Of a DNA stretch of 64,000 nt, positions 39,262-49,813 are shown in pieces. Source of the DNA: Roseiarcus sp963829505 (GTDB lineage Bacteria; Pseudomonadota; Alphaproteobacteria; Rhizobiales; Beijerinckiaceae); assembly GCA_963829505.1 (NCBI GenBank), contig CAWHIL010000002.1, positions 599,490-663,489 on the forward strand, written 5' to 3'. The notes below the pieces were generated by a model. The model did not search any database and was not told the DNA's origin. It worked only from the letters and a program-made list of their open reading frames with translations. Made by a program: the position numbers and the translations under genes. Within the stretch, counting starts at the first letter, position 1. Every line of letters begins with the position of its first letter.

Positions 39262-39490
39262 ATTCGTCGCTCCCCCGTTAGGACCGGCGCGCTTGACCCC
39301 GCTACGCCATCGCCTGCGACACGATCGGCGCTCATTTTTGGACAGTCTCCATGGGATTGCAAGAGACCGCGAAAATGCGCCTGCACGGGCGCCGATCTGC
39401 TTCGCCGCTTTGCCCCGCCGCCGGGGAAACACGCGCCCCCATGGCGCAGACAGAGCGCTCACGCTGGCCGGTCCTGGCCCGCACTCTCCC

Positions 39491-41578
39491 TCAACCCTCG
39501 GCGCGATCGCCCAGCGCGTCGATCAGCGGACGGATGTGGCGCTCGTAAGCCCGCCATCTGCCGATCGATGTCGTGTACAGCTCCTGCCTGACCTGGTTGA
39601 CGCTGGCCGTGCGGATCGGGCGCTTGGTCTGGTGAAACTTGAGACACGCGTCTTCCCAGTCCAGGCCGAGGAAGTCGATCAGCCGGCGGCTTTGCGTTTC
39701 CGGGTCGTGAACCATGTCTTCGTACTTGACGCTGAGCAGTTGCGACCCGGGGATGACCGCTTCCCAGTGCTCGGTCAGCCGCTCATAGTCTCTGTAGAAC
39801 TGCGCCAGTTCGGTCATCTCGTAGGAGAACGCCTGCTCGTCGGCGAACAGCGTCCAGTACAGCGACAGGCATGTGTCGATCGCATTCCGTCTGGCGTGAA
39901 CGATCTTGGCGCCCGGGAAGGCCATGGCGATCAGGCCGAGATAGATGAAGTTGCTCGGCATCTTGTCGACGACGTGCGAGCGTCCGGGCGACAGTCGCTT
40001 GATTTCGGCCATGTACTGGGTCCCGAGGCGATCGATATGTCCGCGCAGGCTCCGGCTGTCCTTCAGCATGTCCGGAAACCCTCCGGCGGGCTGCGCCAGC
40101 CTGTCGATCAGCTTGAGTTCGCCCGCGCCGTGAACCCGGCTGTGCGAGGCGAGGATCTGCTCGATCAGCGTGGTGCCGGACCGCGGCGGACCGACGACGA
40201 AGACGGGCGCCTTCGGATGGATCTGCCGGGTTCGGCCGGAGGCGATCACATCGCTCGACGTCATCGCGGCGATGCGCTCGAACCATTGCGTCGTCACGCG
40301 CGGATCGTACTTCAAGGTCTTGCGCTTGAGACGGTTTCCCCGGTGGAAGTGTTCGAAGGCCCGCTCGTCCTCGCCGATGTCGATGAACGCCTTGCCGAGC
40401 GCGAAATCCAGGAGAATGGCGGCGTCGCCTTCGTCGCCGTCGTTTCCCCGCATCGTCAGCATGTGCTCGAGGAGAGGATCGTCGGCTTTGAATTTCGCGA
40501 ACTGGACGTTGTAGTAGAGCGCGGGGGCCGAGTTCGGGAATTCCTCGATCAGCGCCGCCAGCGCCTCCGACGCCTCGCGCGTCTTGCCGACTTCGTTGAA
40601 CGTCAGGGCGCGGCCGAGCAGCGCCTTTTCGCGCTGCGGCCCCGATGACAGGTCGGCCGAGCGCTGAAAGACCTCCACCGCCTCCTCGGCCCGGCCGGCC
40701 GTGCGAAGCGCCGTCGCATAGCCGAACTGGGCCGCCGGCTGGCCCGGGTTGAGCCTGACCGAGCGATCGGCGGATTCGAGCGCGGCGGCCGGAAGCTCGA
40801 GCCGGTTGAGAACGGTCGTCTTCGCCGACCAGAGCCGCGAATCGCCCGGCCACTCCTTGAGCCCCTCGTCGAGAACCGCGAGCGCGCCGGGGAAGTTGGA
40901 AGCCCCGTTCAGCGCCGCGGCGAAGTTGAGAAAGGCGTCCGGCATCCGGGGCTTTCCCTGGATGGCCATGCGCCCATGACGAACGGCCTCCTCCAGCGAT
41001 CCGAGCATGGTGTAGAGGTTCGCGAGATTGCTGGCCGGGGTCGAGAAGCCCGGCGCCTTGGCGAGCGCGAGCTTCCAGTGCTTCTCGGCCTTGCCGGTGT
41101 CGCCGAGCCCCATATAGGTCATCGCCAGGCTGTTGTGCGCCTGCGGGTTGTCCGGCTCGCGGCGAACGACCTGCTGGAGGCAGGCCTTGCTCTCCTCCAG
41201 CTTGCCCGCTTCGAACAGGATGACGCCGAGATTAATCTGGCCCTCGCTGAACTTCTCGTTTTTGGCGACGGCCTTGCGCGCGGCCGCCTCCGCCTCGTCG
41301 TACTGGCGCGCCTGACGCAAAAGCTCGGCGAGATTGGAGAAGCACGCCGCCGGCGCGCCGTCGCTGGCGCAGGCGCGGCGCAGGCGCTCGATCGCGAGCG
41401 GCGCGTTTGACTGCCGGATGGCGATCAGCGCCAGGATGTGCAGCGCCTGATGATTGGCCGGGTCGGCGGCGAGCGCGCGAATGCACAGCGCGCTTGCGCC
41501 GGCGATGTCGCCAGCGTTCAGGCGGTCCTGGGCGAGCGTCATCCCGGCTTGCGGCGCGGCGGTCACGGCGCGCGTCAC
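39491..41578 (-). CDS. TPR-repeat sulfotransferase
   Basis: 695 residues from a GTG at 41578 that overlaps the upstream gene stop by 4 bp (GTGA). Residues about 10-380 are a run of tetratricopeptide repeats (e.g. EGQINLGVILFEAGKLEESK, QAHNSLAMTYMGLGDTGKAE). Residues about 430-690 are a PAPS-dependent sulfotransferase: phosphosulfate-binding loop VVGPPRSGTTLIEQIL, then VDKMPSNFIYLGLI, HARRNAIDTCLSLYW (3'-phosphate site) and SVKYEDMVHDPE. This combination resembles protein/tyrosylprotein-type sulfotransferases rather than small-molecule ones. It would act in the cytoplasm. The target is unknown; the coupled glycosyltransferase and adhesin genes suggest an envelope protein or its glycan. Confidence 0.88.
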   Translation of the reverse strand: MTRAVTAAPQAGMTLAQDRLNAGDIAGASALCIRALAADPANHQALHILALIAIRQSNAPLAIERLRRACASDGAPAACFSNLAELLRQARQYDEAEAAARKAVAKNEKFSEGQINLGVILFEAGKLEESKACLQQVVRREPDNPQAHNSLAMTYMGLGDTGKAEKHWKLALAKAPGFSTPASNLANLYTMLGSLEEAVRHGRMAIQGKPRMPDAFLNFAAALNGASNFPGALAVLDEGLKEWPGDSRLWSAKTTVLNRLELPAAALESADRSVRLNPGQPAAQFGYATALRTAGRAEEAVEVFQRSADLSSGPQREKALLGRALTFNEVGKTREASEALAALIEEFPNSAPALYYNVQFAKFKADDPLLEHMLTMRGNDGDEGDAAILLDFALGKAFIDIGEDERAFEHFHRGNRLKRKTLKYDPRVTTQWFERIAAMTSSDVIASGRTRQIHPKAPVFVVGPPRSGTTLIEQILASHSRVHGAGELKLIDRLAQPAGGFPDMLKDSRSLRGHIDRLGTQYMAEIKRLSPGRSHVVDKMPSNFIYLGLIAMAFPGAKIVHARRNAIDTCLSLYWTLFADEQAFSYEMTELAQFYRDYERLTEHWEAVIPGSQLLSVKYEDMVHDPETQSRRLIDFLGLDWEDACLKFHQTKRPIRTASVNQVRQELYTTSIGRWRAYERHIRPLIDALGDRAEG

Positions 41579-43431
41579 CGCTCGCTCCCCGGCAGGTCTC
41601 GACTTCCGCCGCCTCCGTTCACGAGGCCTTCGAAGACGTCGGCGAAGGCTTCCGGCGCGCCGTCATAGAGAATGCGGTCGGGCCTTTCGAGCTTCAGGCG
41701 CGATCTCAGCGAGGCTCTGAGGCCCTCGTCCGTGATCAGCTTGAGGATCGAGGCGATGTAGTCTTCCTCGGTTCGCGTCACGCAGAAGTCCGGCAACCCG
41801 AGCCTTTGGAAGATCCCCTCGTCGATATGGGAATGGACCTCGGGGCCGGTCAGGCAGACGCCCGGCAATCCGAGGACCACCGCATCGACGATGCCGTTGG
41901 TGTTGCCGAACGGAAAGGGACTGACGAACAGGTCGCAGCCGGAAATCTCGCGCATGTAGTCCCGGTAGGCGAGCGTCGGATGGACGACCGCGTCGGGGAG
42001 CTGGGCGAGCACGGACTTGCGCGCCGCGATGTGCATCAGTCCCGGCGACCCTCCGACCAGGAAATGAAACTCGACCCTGGCCGGCGACTGCTCCTGCACG
42101 GCGCGCAACGCCGCGAGAAAGCGGGGGTTCAGCTTCATTACCGCGGCCGGCACCGCGATCCGGATGGGGTCGTGCGCCGGCCGGGGCATCTCCTCGAAGT
42201 CGAGCAGGCGAGGCTCGAAATAGGGCAGCGCGTTCTTCGGCAAGGGCGCCAGCTTCTCGCTGAAGACGGCCGCGTCGCCGATATAATCCTCTTCGACCAG
42301 AACGACGTCGATCTTGTCGGAGTGCGTCGTCGCCGGATGGCCGAGCGCGATCAATTGCGTCGGGGCGAGCCGCAGGTTGACGAGAAAGATCGAGTGCAGC
42401 CCCATGCCGATCGAGGGGTAATAGACCGCGACCGGCCTTTCCTCGCCGGCCCGGCGCACGACGTCGCGAAGAAACGTCAGATTGTGGTCGTAGGCGCCGA
42501 AAGTGTGGAACTGATCGAAGAGTTCGCGGCCGGCGTCGTCGACCATGCCTTCCGGCCCGAAGCCGACGAGCCGGTAACGCCCCTTCAGCGCCTTCAGGGC
42601 GATCGAGTGGGTGCGCATGATGGAATGGGTCTTGTGGAACCATTCCAGCATCACGAACACCGTCCGGTCGGAGGGCCCGCGCGGCGCCGGCGCCGGATCG
42701 GCGATTCCGAGCCGGGCGAAATGCTTCCGGATCAGCCGGTTCAGCGACGTCTTGATGTCGTGCTTGGCGGGATCGTCGGCGTAGCTGCAATGCATCCAGA
42801 CGTCGACGAAGATCTCGCTCGGCAGGCCGTCGAGCGTCTCGAGACGCTGCAGCGCCTCGGTCATCCACTTGAGCAGCACCTCTCTCTTGCCGTGCGCCCG
42901 CGGGGTCGCGGCGAGGCGGGTCGAGAGCAGCGCGCAGCCGAGCCCGCAGGCGAGCGCCGGCGAGCGGGCGAAGAGGAGCACGAAATCGAAGTCGACGCCC
43001 GATTCCATCGAATAAAGCATGGCGAGCTTGAAGAGATCGGACGCCGGCCGGTTCTGGATCGCCTCGCGGGTCGGGATGAGCTTCAGCCTCTCGAGCACGA
43101 AATCGGCGCTGCCGAACGAACTTGCGGCGAAGACCGTCGCCAGCCAGCGATGCAGCGGCAGGAGGCCGCGGAACTTGCGATCGTCGAGCGTGAACTCCGG
43201 ATCGGCGAACAGTTCCGCCGCCGCCGCCGCCACCCGCGTCGCCGCCTCCTCCTGCATCTCCTGCGGGAACGTCAGCGCCAGACGATCCGCCCGCGGATCG
43301 AGCGGCAGCCCCCCTCCCGACCTGCCGAGCGTAGCGAGGAGGGTGGCGAGGTGGATGAGCGCCGGTTCGTGCTGGCGGCTCCACACCGCAGCCTCGAATG
43401 CCGCGATCATGCTGCCGGCGGGAGCGTTCAT
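41575..43431 (-). CDS. HMW1C-like cytoplasmic N-glycosyltransferase (GT41)
   Basis: 618 residues. HMW1C/NGT enzymes transfer hexose from UDP-sugar to Asn in N-X-S/T sequons of adhesins in the cytoplasm. An N-terminal helical domain (to about 240) precedes the GT-B core. Close matches to HMW1C are YYPSIGMGLHSIFLVNLRLA, LIALGHPATTHSDKIDVVLV, PLPKNALPYFEP, FVSPFPFGNTNGIVDAVVLG and GPEVHSHIDEGIFQRLGLPD; the GNTNGI.D motif supplies the Asn and Asp that bind UDP-sugar in Actinobacillus NGT. It lies 236 bp downstream of the sequon-rich autotransporter and overlaps the sulfotransferase gene. Confidence 0.9.
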   Translation of the reverse strand: MNAPAGSMIAAFEAAVWSRQHEPALIHLATLLATLGRSGGGLPLDPRADRLALTFPQEMQEEAATRVAAAAAELFADPEFTLDDRKFRGLLPLHRWLATVFAASSFGSADFVLERLKLIPTREAIQNRPASDLFKLAMLYSMESGVDFDFVLLFARSPALACGLGCALLSTRLAATPRAHGKREVLLKWMTEALQRLETLDGLPSEIFVDVWMHCSYADDPAKHDIKTSLNRLIRKHFARLGIADPAPAPRGPSDRTVFVMLEWFHKTHSIMRTHSIALKALKGRYRLVGFGPEGMVDDAGRELFDQFHTFGAYDHNLTFLRDVVRRAGEERPVAVYYPSIGMGLHSIFLVNLRLAPTQLIALGHPATTHSDKIDVVLVEEDYIGDAAVFSEKLAPLPKNALPYFEPRLLDFEEMPRPAHDPIRIAVPAAVMKLNPRFLAALRAVQEQSPARVEFHFLVGGSPGLMHIAARKSVLAQLPDAVVHPTLAYRDYMREISGCDLFVSPFPFGNTNGIVDAVVLGLPGVCLTGPEVHSHIDEGIFQRLGLPDFCVTRTEEDYIASILKLITDEGLRASLRSRLKLERPDRILYDGAPEAFADVFEGLVNGGGGSRDLPGSER

Positions 43432-43627
43432 TGTGTCTCGATCGATCTCAAAAGCGGGGTACGAAAGGCGGGAGCCGTTGCTCTCGCGGACATCCCGCGT
43501 CTCAAAAGTTCATAAACCGCTGCGAGTCTAAGCGATCGCGTCCGGGCGGGGTCTTAAATAGGGAAAGCTCTCAAGGCGAGAGCCGTCGGTCGCCGCGCTC
43601 CGCGGCCGGCCTTGCCTTAGCAGGGCC

Positions 43628-43655
43628 GGCGGCGCGTCCTTGAGGGCGCGCCGCC
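43628..43655 (-). terminator. GC hairpin after the autotransporter gene
   Basis: GGCGGCGCG...CGCGCCGCC forms a strong stem just 3' of the autotransporter stop on the minus strand. There is no T run, so it may be an attenuator, an mRNA stabiliser or a Rho-assisted site that lowers expression of the downstream glycosyltransferase and sulfotransferase relative to the adhesin. Confidence 0.45.
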
Positions 43656-43667
43656 AATCCTTCTTCG

Positions 43668-46600
43668 TCAGAAGCTCCAGTTCAGCGCGCCCCTGACGGA
43701 GCCGTAGTTGTAGTCCTTGCCGGCGAGGCCGCTGACGCTGACGGTCGCCGACATCGCGGGGGTGAACCTGTAGGTCAGGTCGAGGTTGCCGAAGGCGCCC
43801 GAGACGTCGCCCCAGACCGTCGTGCCGAACGCCGGGATGCCAGCCAGCGCCGCCATCGTCGTTCCCTTCGTCTGGTCGACGTCGCCGCGATAGCCGGCGC
43901 TCGCCGTGATCCCGATCGGGCCCCACAAGCCGCTCACACGGCCGCCGAGTTCCCAGGTCGTGAAGGTGTAGTCGTTGCTGGCGACCGCGAGCGTCCAGAC
44001 GCCCGGATACCACGAGGCGAAGCACGCGCACGGCGCCGCGGGCGCCGCGATCGGGTCGTTGTAGCTGTCCTGCTGGATCGTGCGCCAGTTGATCGCGGCG
44101 AACGGCGTCAGGGTCCAGCCGCCGTACGGCGCCGCGGCGACATCGCCCTTCTTGGTCGGCAGCGCCGGCGCCGCCGCCACCCCGCCGAACCGGAAGTCGT
44201 AGCCGATTTCGCCGCGCACCCCGATGTCGGTCGCATTGAAGCCGGAGCTGCTCAGGTAGCCGTTGTTCGACTGGCTGATGTTATGGAAGCCGCCCGACAC
44301 CAGGCCATCGGCGTAGAAGCCGTTGATGCCGAAGCGGGCGTAGGCCGCAGGCTCGATGCTCTGGACCGTCCAGCCGCCCCCGGTCGTGTCGAGGTAGCCG
44401 AGCGCCACGCCGCCGGAGAAGCCGTTGTAGAACCCGGCCTGAACGCCGCCCATCACGCCCCAGGTCGTGGCGTCATAGCCCTGCATCAGACCGTCGTTCG
44501 CGAGATGCGAGTTCGCGCCGACCACCGACACCCAGGTCGAGGCCGTCCACGACGGCAGCGGCGCCGAGGCGATCGGACCCTTCTTGGTCGGCAGCGCCGA
44601 CGCGTCGACCGGGGCCGGGGCTGCCGGCGTCAGGCCGAAGTACGATTGCTGCTCCGTCTGGATCGCGTCGACGAGCTGCTGCTCGTTGCCGTAGATCATG
44701 AAGATCGGATCGCGGATGACCGGCGAGTAGCGCAGAAGCGTGTCGCCGACGCCGAGCGCCGAGGTCTGCGAGTAGAGCAGGTTGAGAAGCTGCCATTCCT
44801 GCGTGGTCAGGTTCGCTCCCGAGCCGACGACCGCGTCGAGCACCGGTCCGAGCCCGAGGTGGCCGCCGCCGACCGAAGCCGACACCGTCGAGATCAGGTT
44901 GCGGCTCGAGGTGACCTCCACTTCGTCGCCGCTGACCGTCGCCGTCGCGCTGAGGAGCGGCGACGAACTCGTGATGTTGTAGCTCGGATCGGCCAGCAGC
45001 GTTCCGGCTTCCAGGATGGTGAAGGTCTGGTTGGTCGGAACATACTGGTTCACCCACAGGCTGAGCGTCTTGCCCTGGATGTTCGCGGTGTGGTCGACGT
45101 AAAGGCCCTGGCCGAAGACCGTCGTGATGTTGCCGGTGAAGTTGCCGCCGATATAGGCCGCAAAGCCGTTCTCATAGGTGTTGGGCGACCATCCGGCCCC
45201 GGGGGTCCCGTCGTAGACGCTCATGTAGCCCTTGTTGGTGAAGTCGCCGAGCATGTCGCCGTTGATGACCAAACCGTAGTCGTAATAGCCGTCGTAGGTG
45301 TAGCCGATCACCTTACCAGTGTTGGTGAAGTTGCCGACCAGGCTACCGTTGAGCTGGACGCCAGCCCCGGAGTAGCCGACGATCTGCCCGCACAGGTTGT
45401 CGAAGTCGCCGGTCATGTTGCCGGTGATATAGACGCCGTTGGTGCTGCCGCCGATGAAGCCGGTATTGGTGAAGTTGCCGGTGAAGTTGCCGTCGATGTA
45501 GACGCCGTAGCCGTAATATTCTTCGTAGTACTCGGCGGAGATGTTCGAATTGTCGATATACCCGGTGATATTTCCTGAATTGGTGAAGTTGCCGGTGAAG
45601 TTGCCGTCGACCTCGACGCCGACAGCGCCGATGTCGGCGTAATAGGTGGAGATGTTGCCGCCGACAAACCCGGAGATGTTTCCACTGTTGGCGAAGTTTC
45701 CGGTGAAGTTGCCGTCGACGTAGACGCCGTACCCATACGCTTCGGCATAGTCGTAGGCGGTGACGTCGCTGATCTCGGTTCCGGAGATCGACCCGGAGTT
45801 GGTGAAGTTCCCGGTGAAGTTGCCGTCGACGTAGACGCCGTATCCAGAAGCGTATGCGTACTCCGGACCGCTTCCCTGGTAGTCATACGACCCGCCGACC
45901 ACGGCGTTGCTCACGCCGGCGATCGTGCCGCTGTTGGTGAAGTTGCCGCCCTGGAAGTTGTCGTCGATGTAGACGCCATAAGCCTCCGCATAGCCGTATT
46001 CGTATGCGGAGACGTTGCCCGTAACATTCCCGGTCACGCTTCCCGAATTGGTGAAGTTGCCGGTGAAGTTGCCGTCGATATAGACGCCGTATGCGCTCGC
46101 TTCGGCGTACTCCGCCGAGCCGTAGTAATACGCGCCCCCGACCACCGCGCTGTTGACGGCCGCGATATTGCCGCTGTTGGTGAAGTTGCCCGAGAATTCG
46201 TCGTCGACGAGGAAGCCGTAGGCCTGCGAGTACGCCTCGTAGTAGCCAGAAACGTTGGCCGAAACATTCCCGATGATGTTGCCCGAATTCGTGAAGTTGC
46301 CGTAGAACGGATCGTCCACTTCGACGCCGTACGCGTATGCCTCTGCGTATTCCGCGGAACCGCCGGAATACGTGCCGCCGACCACCGCGTTGTTCACGCC
46401 GGCGATGGTTCCGTTGTTGTTGAAATTGCCGATGAAATCATCGTTGATATAGACGCCGTAGGCGTATGCCTCAGCGTATTCATAGCCCGAAACGTTTGCG
46501 CTGTTCAGCCCCGAGACGTTGCCGCTGTTGGTGAAGTTGCCGTCGAAATTCCCGCCGACGTACAACCCATAGGCCGAGCCATAAGAGCTGAATCCGACGA

Positions 46601-49437
46601 TGGTCGCGGTCAGGTTGCCGGTGACGTTGCCGGAATTCATGTAGCTGCCGACGAAGTTGCCGGCGACGTACACGCCCGCGGCCCAGCCGGTGGGATCGTC
46701 TTCTTCCTCGCTGTAGATATAGGCGCTGTTGATGCCGGTGATGTTGCCGGAATTGATGAACGCCCCGGTGAAGCTGCCCGCATAGACGCCGTCGGCGCCG
46801 CCGCATGCGGTATACCTGCTGCAACCGCTGATGGAGGTGACGAGGGCCGTGCTAGAGATGTCGGGATTGGGCGCCTCCTGGAGCGTGATGTTGCCGCCCT
46901 GGGTGATGTTGGCGCTGTTGATGCCGGTGATGTTGCCGGTGTTGGTGAAGGTGGCGCCGGAGAAATCGCCGACATAGACGCCGACCCCGACGCCGCTGAC
47001 GTCGCCGGAGATGTTGCCGCTCAGGTTGCCGGTGATGCTCCCGCTGTTGGTGAAGTTTCCGCCGACAAAATTCTGGTTGATGAACACGCCGGCGGCCGTG
47101 CCGCTGACATTTCCGGTAAAGAAGCCACTGATGTTGGCGCTTTCGGTCCCGGTGATCGTCCCGTTGTTGTTGAAGTCGCCGTTGAAGCTATAGGCGTAGA
47201 CGCCGGTGGCGATGCCCTGGGCGTTGTGGCCGCCGATGTTTCCGTCAACCGTTCCCTGGATATTTCCCGTATTCGAGAACGTGCCCGAGAAAAGGCCGGA
47301 GGAGACTGTGCCGATCGCCACGCCGGCAGCCTCGCCGAGAGCGCTGTATCCGCCGATGTTGGCGCTGTTGGTTCCGCCGATGTTCCCGGCGTTGGCGAAC
47401 GTGCCCGAGAAATCCTCGGCCGCAAAGCCGTTGGCGTAAGCGGATGCGTACTCGCCGCCGATGTTGGCGCTCGAGGTGAGATCGGCTTGAAGGCTGCCCG
47501 TCGCCGAATTGGTGAAAGTCCCGAAGAAATTACCGAAACCAACGCCGGCGGCGGTGCTGAACGCGGTGCGACCATGGACATAGGCGCTGCTCGTTGCGCC
47601 GATGGTTCCGGTATTCGTGAACGCGCCATCGAAATTCGCGTTGAATGCGCCGAAACCGATCGCGTAGCCGGCCGCGCTGGCGCCGCCGATGTTGCCGCTC
47701 AACGCCGCGCTGACGTTTCCGGCATTGGTGAAATTGCCCTCGAAGCTGTCGTAGATCGCGATGCCGACAGCCGAGCCGGTTGCAAAATGGCCGCCGATGT
47801 TGGCGCTGTTGTCGCCGTAGATCGTGCCCGAATTGGTGAAATTGTCGCCAAAGAAGTTGCCGACGGAGAACCCTTGCGAGCGGCCGGTCGAGGTGTATCC
47901 GTTGATGTTTCCGGTGAGATCGGAGGAGATGGTTGCATTCGCCGAATTGGTGAAGTTGCCGTTCAGCGTGCCTTCGATATTGACCCCGCCGACGAAGGCG
48001 AAGGCGGACCCGCCGGACGCGCCCGACCCGGTGACGTTCGTGCTGTTCAGACCTTCGATGACGCCGCTGTTGACGAAATTGCCGGTGAGATTTCCGCCGA
48101 CATACATGCCGGCGTCCTGGCCGTGCGCATGATATCCCTGAACCGTTGCGGCCAGATTTCAACTCAATCCACCCAGTACTGTTGTTGGTGAAGTTGCCGT
48201 TAAAGTCATTGTTGATGTTTACGCCGTTTGCGTAGGCCCCCGCGGTTGAAGTCCCAGTGCCGCCGGTGACATTGGAGCCGTTGGTGGCGACGATATTGCC
48301 CGAATTCGAGAAGACGCCGGTGAATTCGTTGCCGATGGTCACGCCGCCGGCATAGGCGGAAGCGGTCTTGCCTGCCACCCCGACGACTTCGGCGTTGTTG
48401 GTGCTGGTGATGTTCGAGGAATTGGTGAACGTGCCGGAGAAGCCGTTGGAGTACACACCGTTCGTGTTCACAGCGACATTGGCCCCTGCCGCGGCGGTGA
48501 CTTTGCCGTCGGCGGTTCCGTAGATCGACCCGCTATTCGTGAAACTGCCGGAGAAGCCGTTGTTGTAGAATGAAACGCCGTCGCCGCTCGCCTTGTTGTT
48601 CGCTGGAGCGTTGATGACCTGATTCTCGAAGGCGTAAATCACTCCGGCGTTGTCGAACACACCGGAAAAATTGCCGATGGCGACGCCGACGACGTCCGAA
48701 TTGGCCGCGCCCGTGGTGGTTCCGTCGCCTTCGGCGCCGATCGTTCCCGTGCTTGTGTTGGTGAAGTCGCCCGTCACCGTGCCCTCGACCCAGAAGGCGG
48801 AGGCGCCCCCGTTGGGGTCGCGGGCGGTGATGTTGCCGGAGTTGGTGACATTGCCGGACAGATTTCCGGCGATGTGAATCCCGTGATAGGTGCCAGAGAT
48901 GTTGAGGGTATTGTCCAAACTTCCGTTGAGGTCGCCGCCGATATAGACGCCGTCGTTGCCGCCGGTGAGCCAGCCCGAGTTGGTGAAGTTGCCGTTGACG
49001 CTGCCGTGAATGTCGATGGCCGGGGAGACGTTGACCGCCCCGGTCACCGTGCCGTTGTTGTTGAAATCGCCGTTCAGATTGCCGCCGATGAAGACGCCCT
49101 GCGCGGTCTTGCCAGTGATCGTTCCGCTGTTGGTGAACGGGCCGTCGACGTCGCCGCTGAGATACGCGCCGGCAGCGGCGCCCACGAGGATCCCGGTATT
49201 GGAGAAGTAGCCGTCGTTGACGTTGGCGCCGATCGCGTTGACCGAATAGACGGCGTCGCCCGCGCTCGTCGTGACGTTGTAGCCGGGGTTGGAGAAAAAG
49301 TCGTCGTTGCCGCCGACATTGATCGTCGTCGTCGAATTCGCGGTCACCGTTGTGCCAGCCGCGAGCGCGCTCGCCATGCTGATCGCCAACGCGACCGCCG
49401 AAACCCCCAGCAGAAGCGACGTCTTCTTCACAGTCAT
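43668..49437 (-). CDS. Giant sequon-rich autotransporter adhesin (one frameshift)
   Basis: About 1,922 residues if one base is removed. Signal peptide MTVKKTSLLLGVSAVALAIS...ALAAG; start at 49437 fits it. The passenger (to about residue 1550) is built of ~25- to 60-residue units with the core GNFTNSGNI(S/T)G, giving about fifteen N-F-T and many N-[IVL]-[ST] sequons. From about 45450 to 46550 the units also carry Tyr/acid-rich segments (EYAEAYAYGVYI, YYEEYYGYGVYID). The C-terminal ~300 residues form an autotransporter beta-barrel (WTASTWVSVVGANSHL to a terminal ...ALNWSF). LPTKKG linkers occur twice. An extra A in the AAA run at 48156-48158 shifts the frame; without it the protein reads TGWIELNLAATVQGYHAHG. 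Directly upstream of the N-glycosyltransferase gene. Confidence 0.85.
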
Positions 49438-49813
49438 GGCACCCTCGGTTCCGTTAAGACAATTCGAGCACGAAAGACAATTCGAGCGCGGAAATTCACC
49501 CGTCATAATCTCAAAACGCGGTCCGAAAGCAACCAACTTTCCGCCTCAATCGCCTTCGTTCCGCCGTTTGTCGACAAGTGTTTCCTATTTGCAACAAATT
49601 CCGCCGCCCCGTTGTAAATGTTGACGATTGCGCTCCGGCTCGCGCGCAGCCCTGCGACCATTTGCCGACCCGGCGTGCGCCTTCTTCGGCGCCGCAACAT
49701 CTGGCGCGAGCGGCGTTTTTCTGCGAAAACAGCGCCTGCGAGAGACGCGAAGGACGCCCGCGCAATTCGATTCGGCCTTGTCGATCCGTTGCGGCGCGTC
49801 AAAAGGTGCGGCG
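49438..49813. promoter_or_regulatory. Divergent promoter region, adhesin operon and ecm
   Basis: 376 bp between divergent starts. The segment 49560-49635 is AT-richer (TTTCCTATTTGCAACAAATT and GTTGTAAATGTTGACGATTG) and probably carries promoters for one or both units. No operator could be defined by eye. Confidence 0.4.

Noticed and set aside
41575..43431. SPINDLY/OGT-type O-GlcNAc transferase
   Set aside because: No TPR superhelix precedes the catalytic part, and the ALGHPATTHS and PFPFGNTNG stretches are specific to HMW1C-like NGTs.
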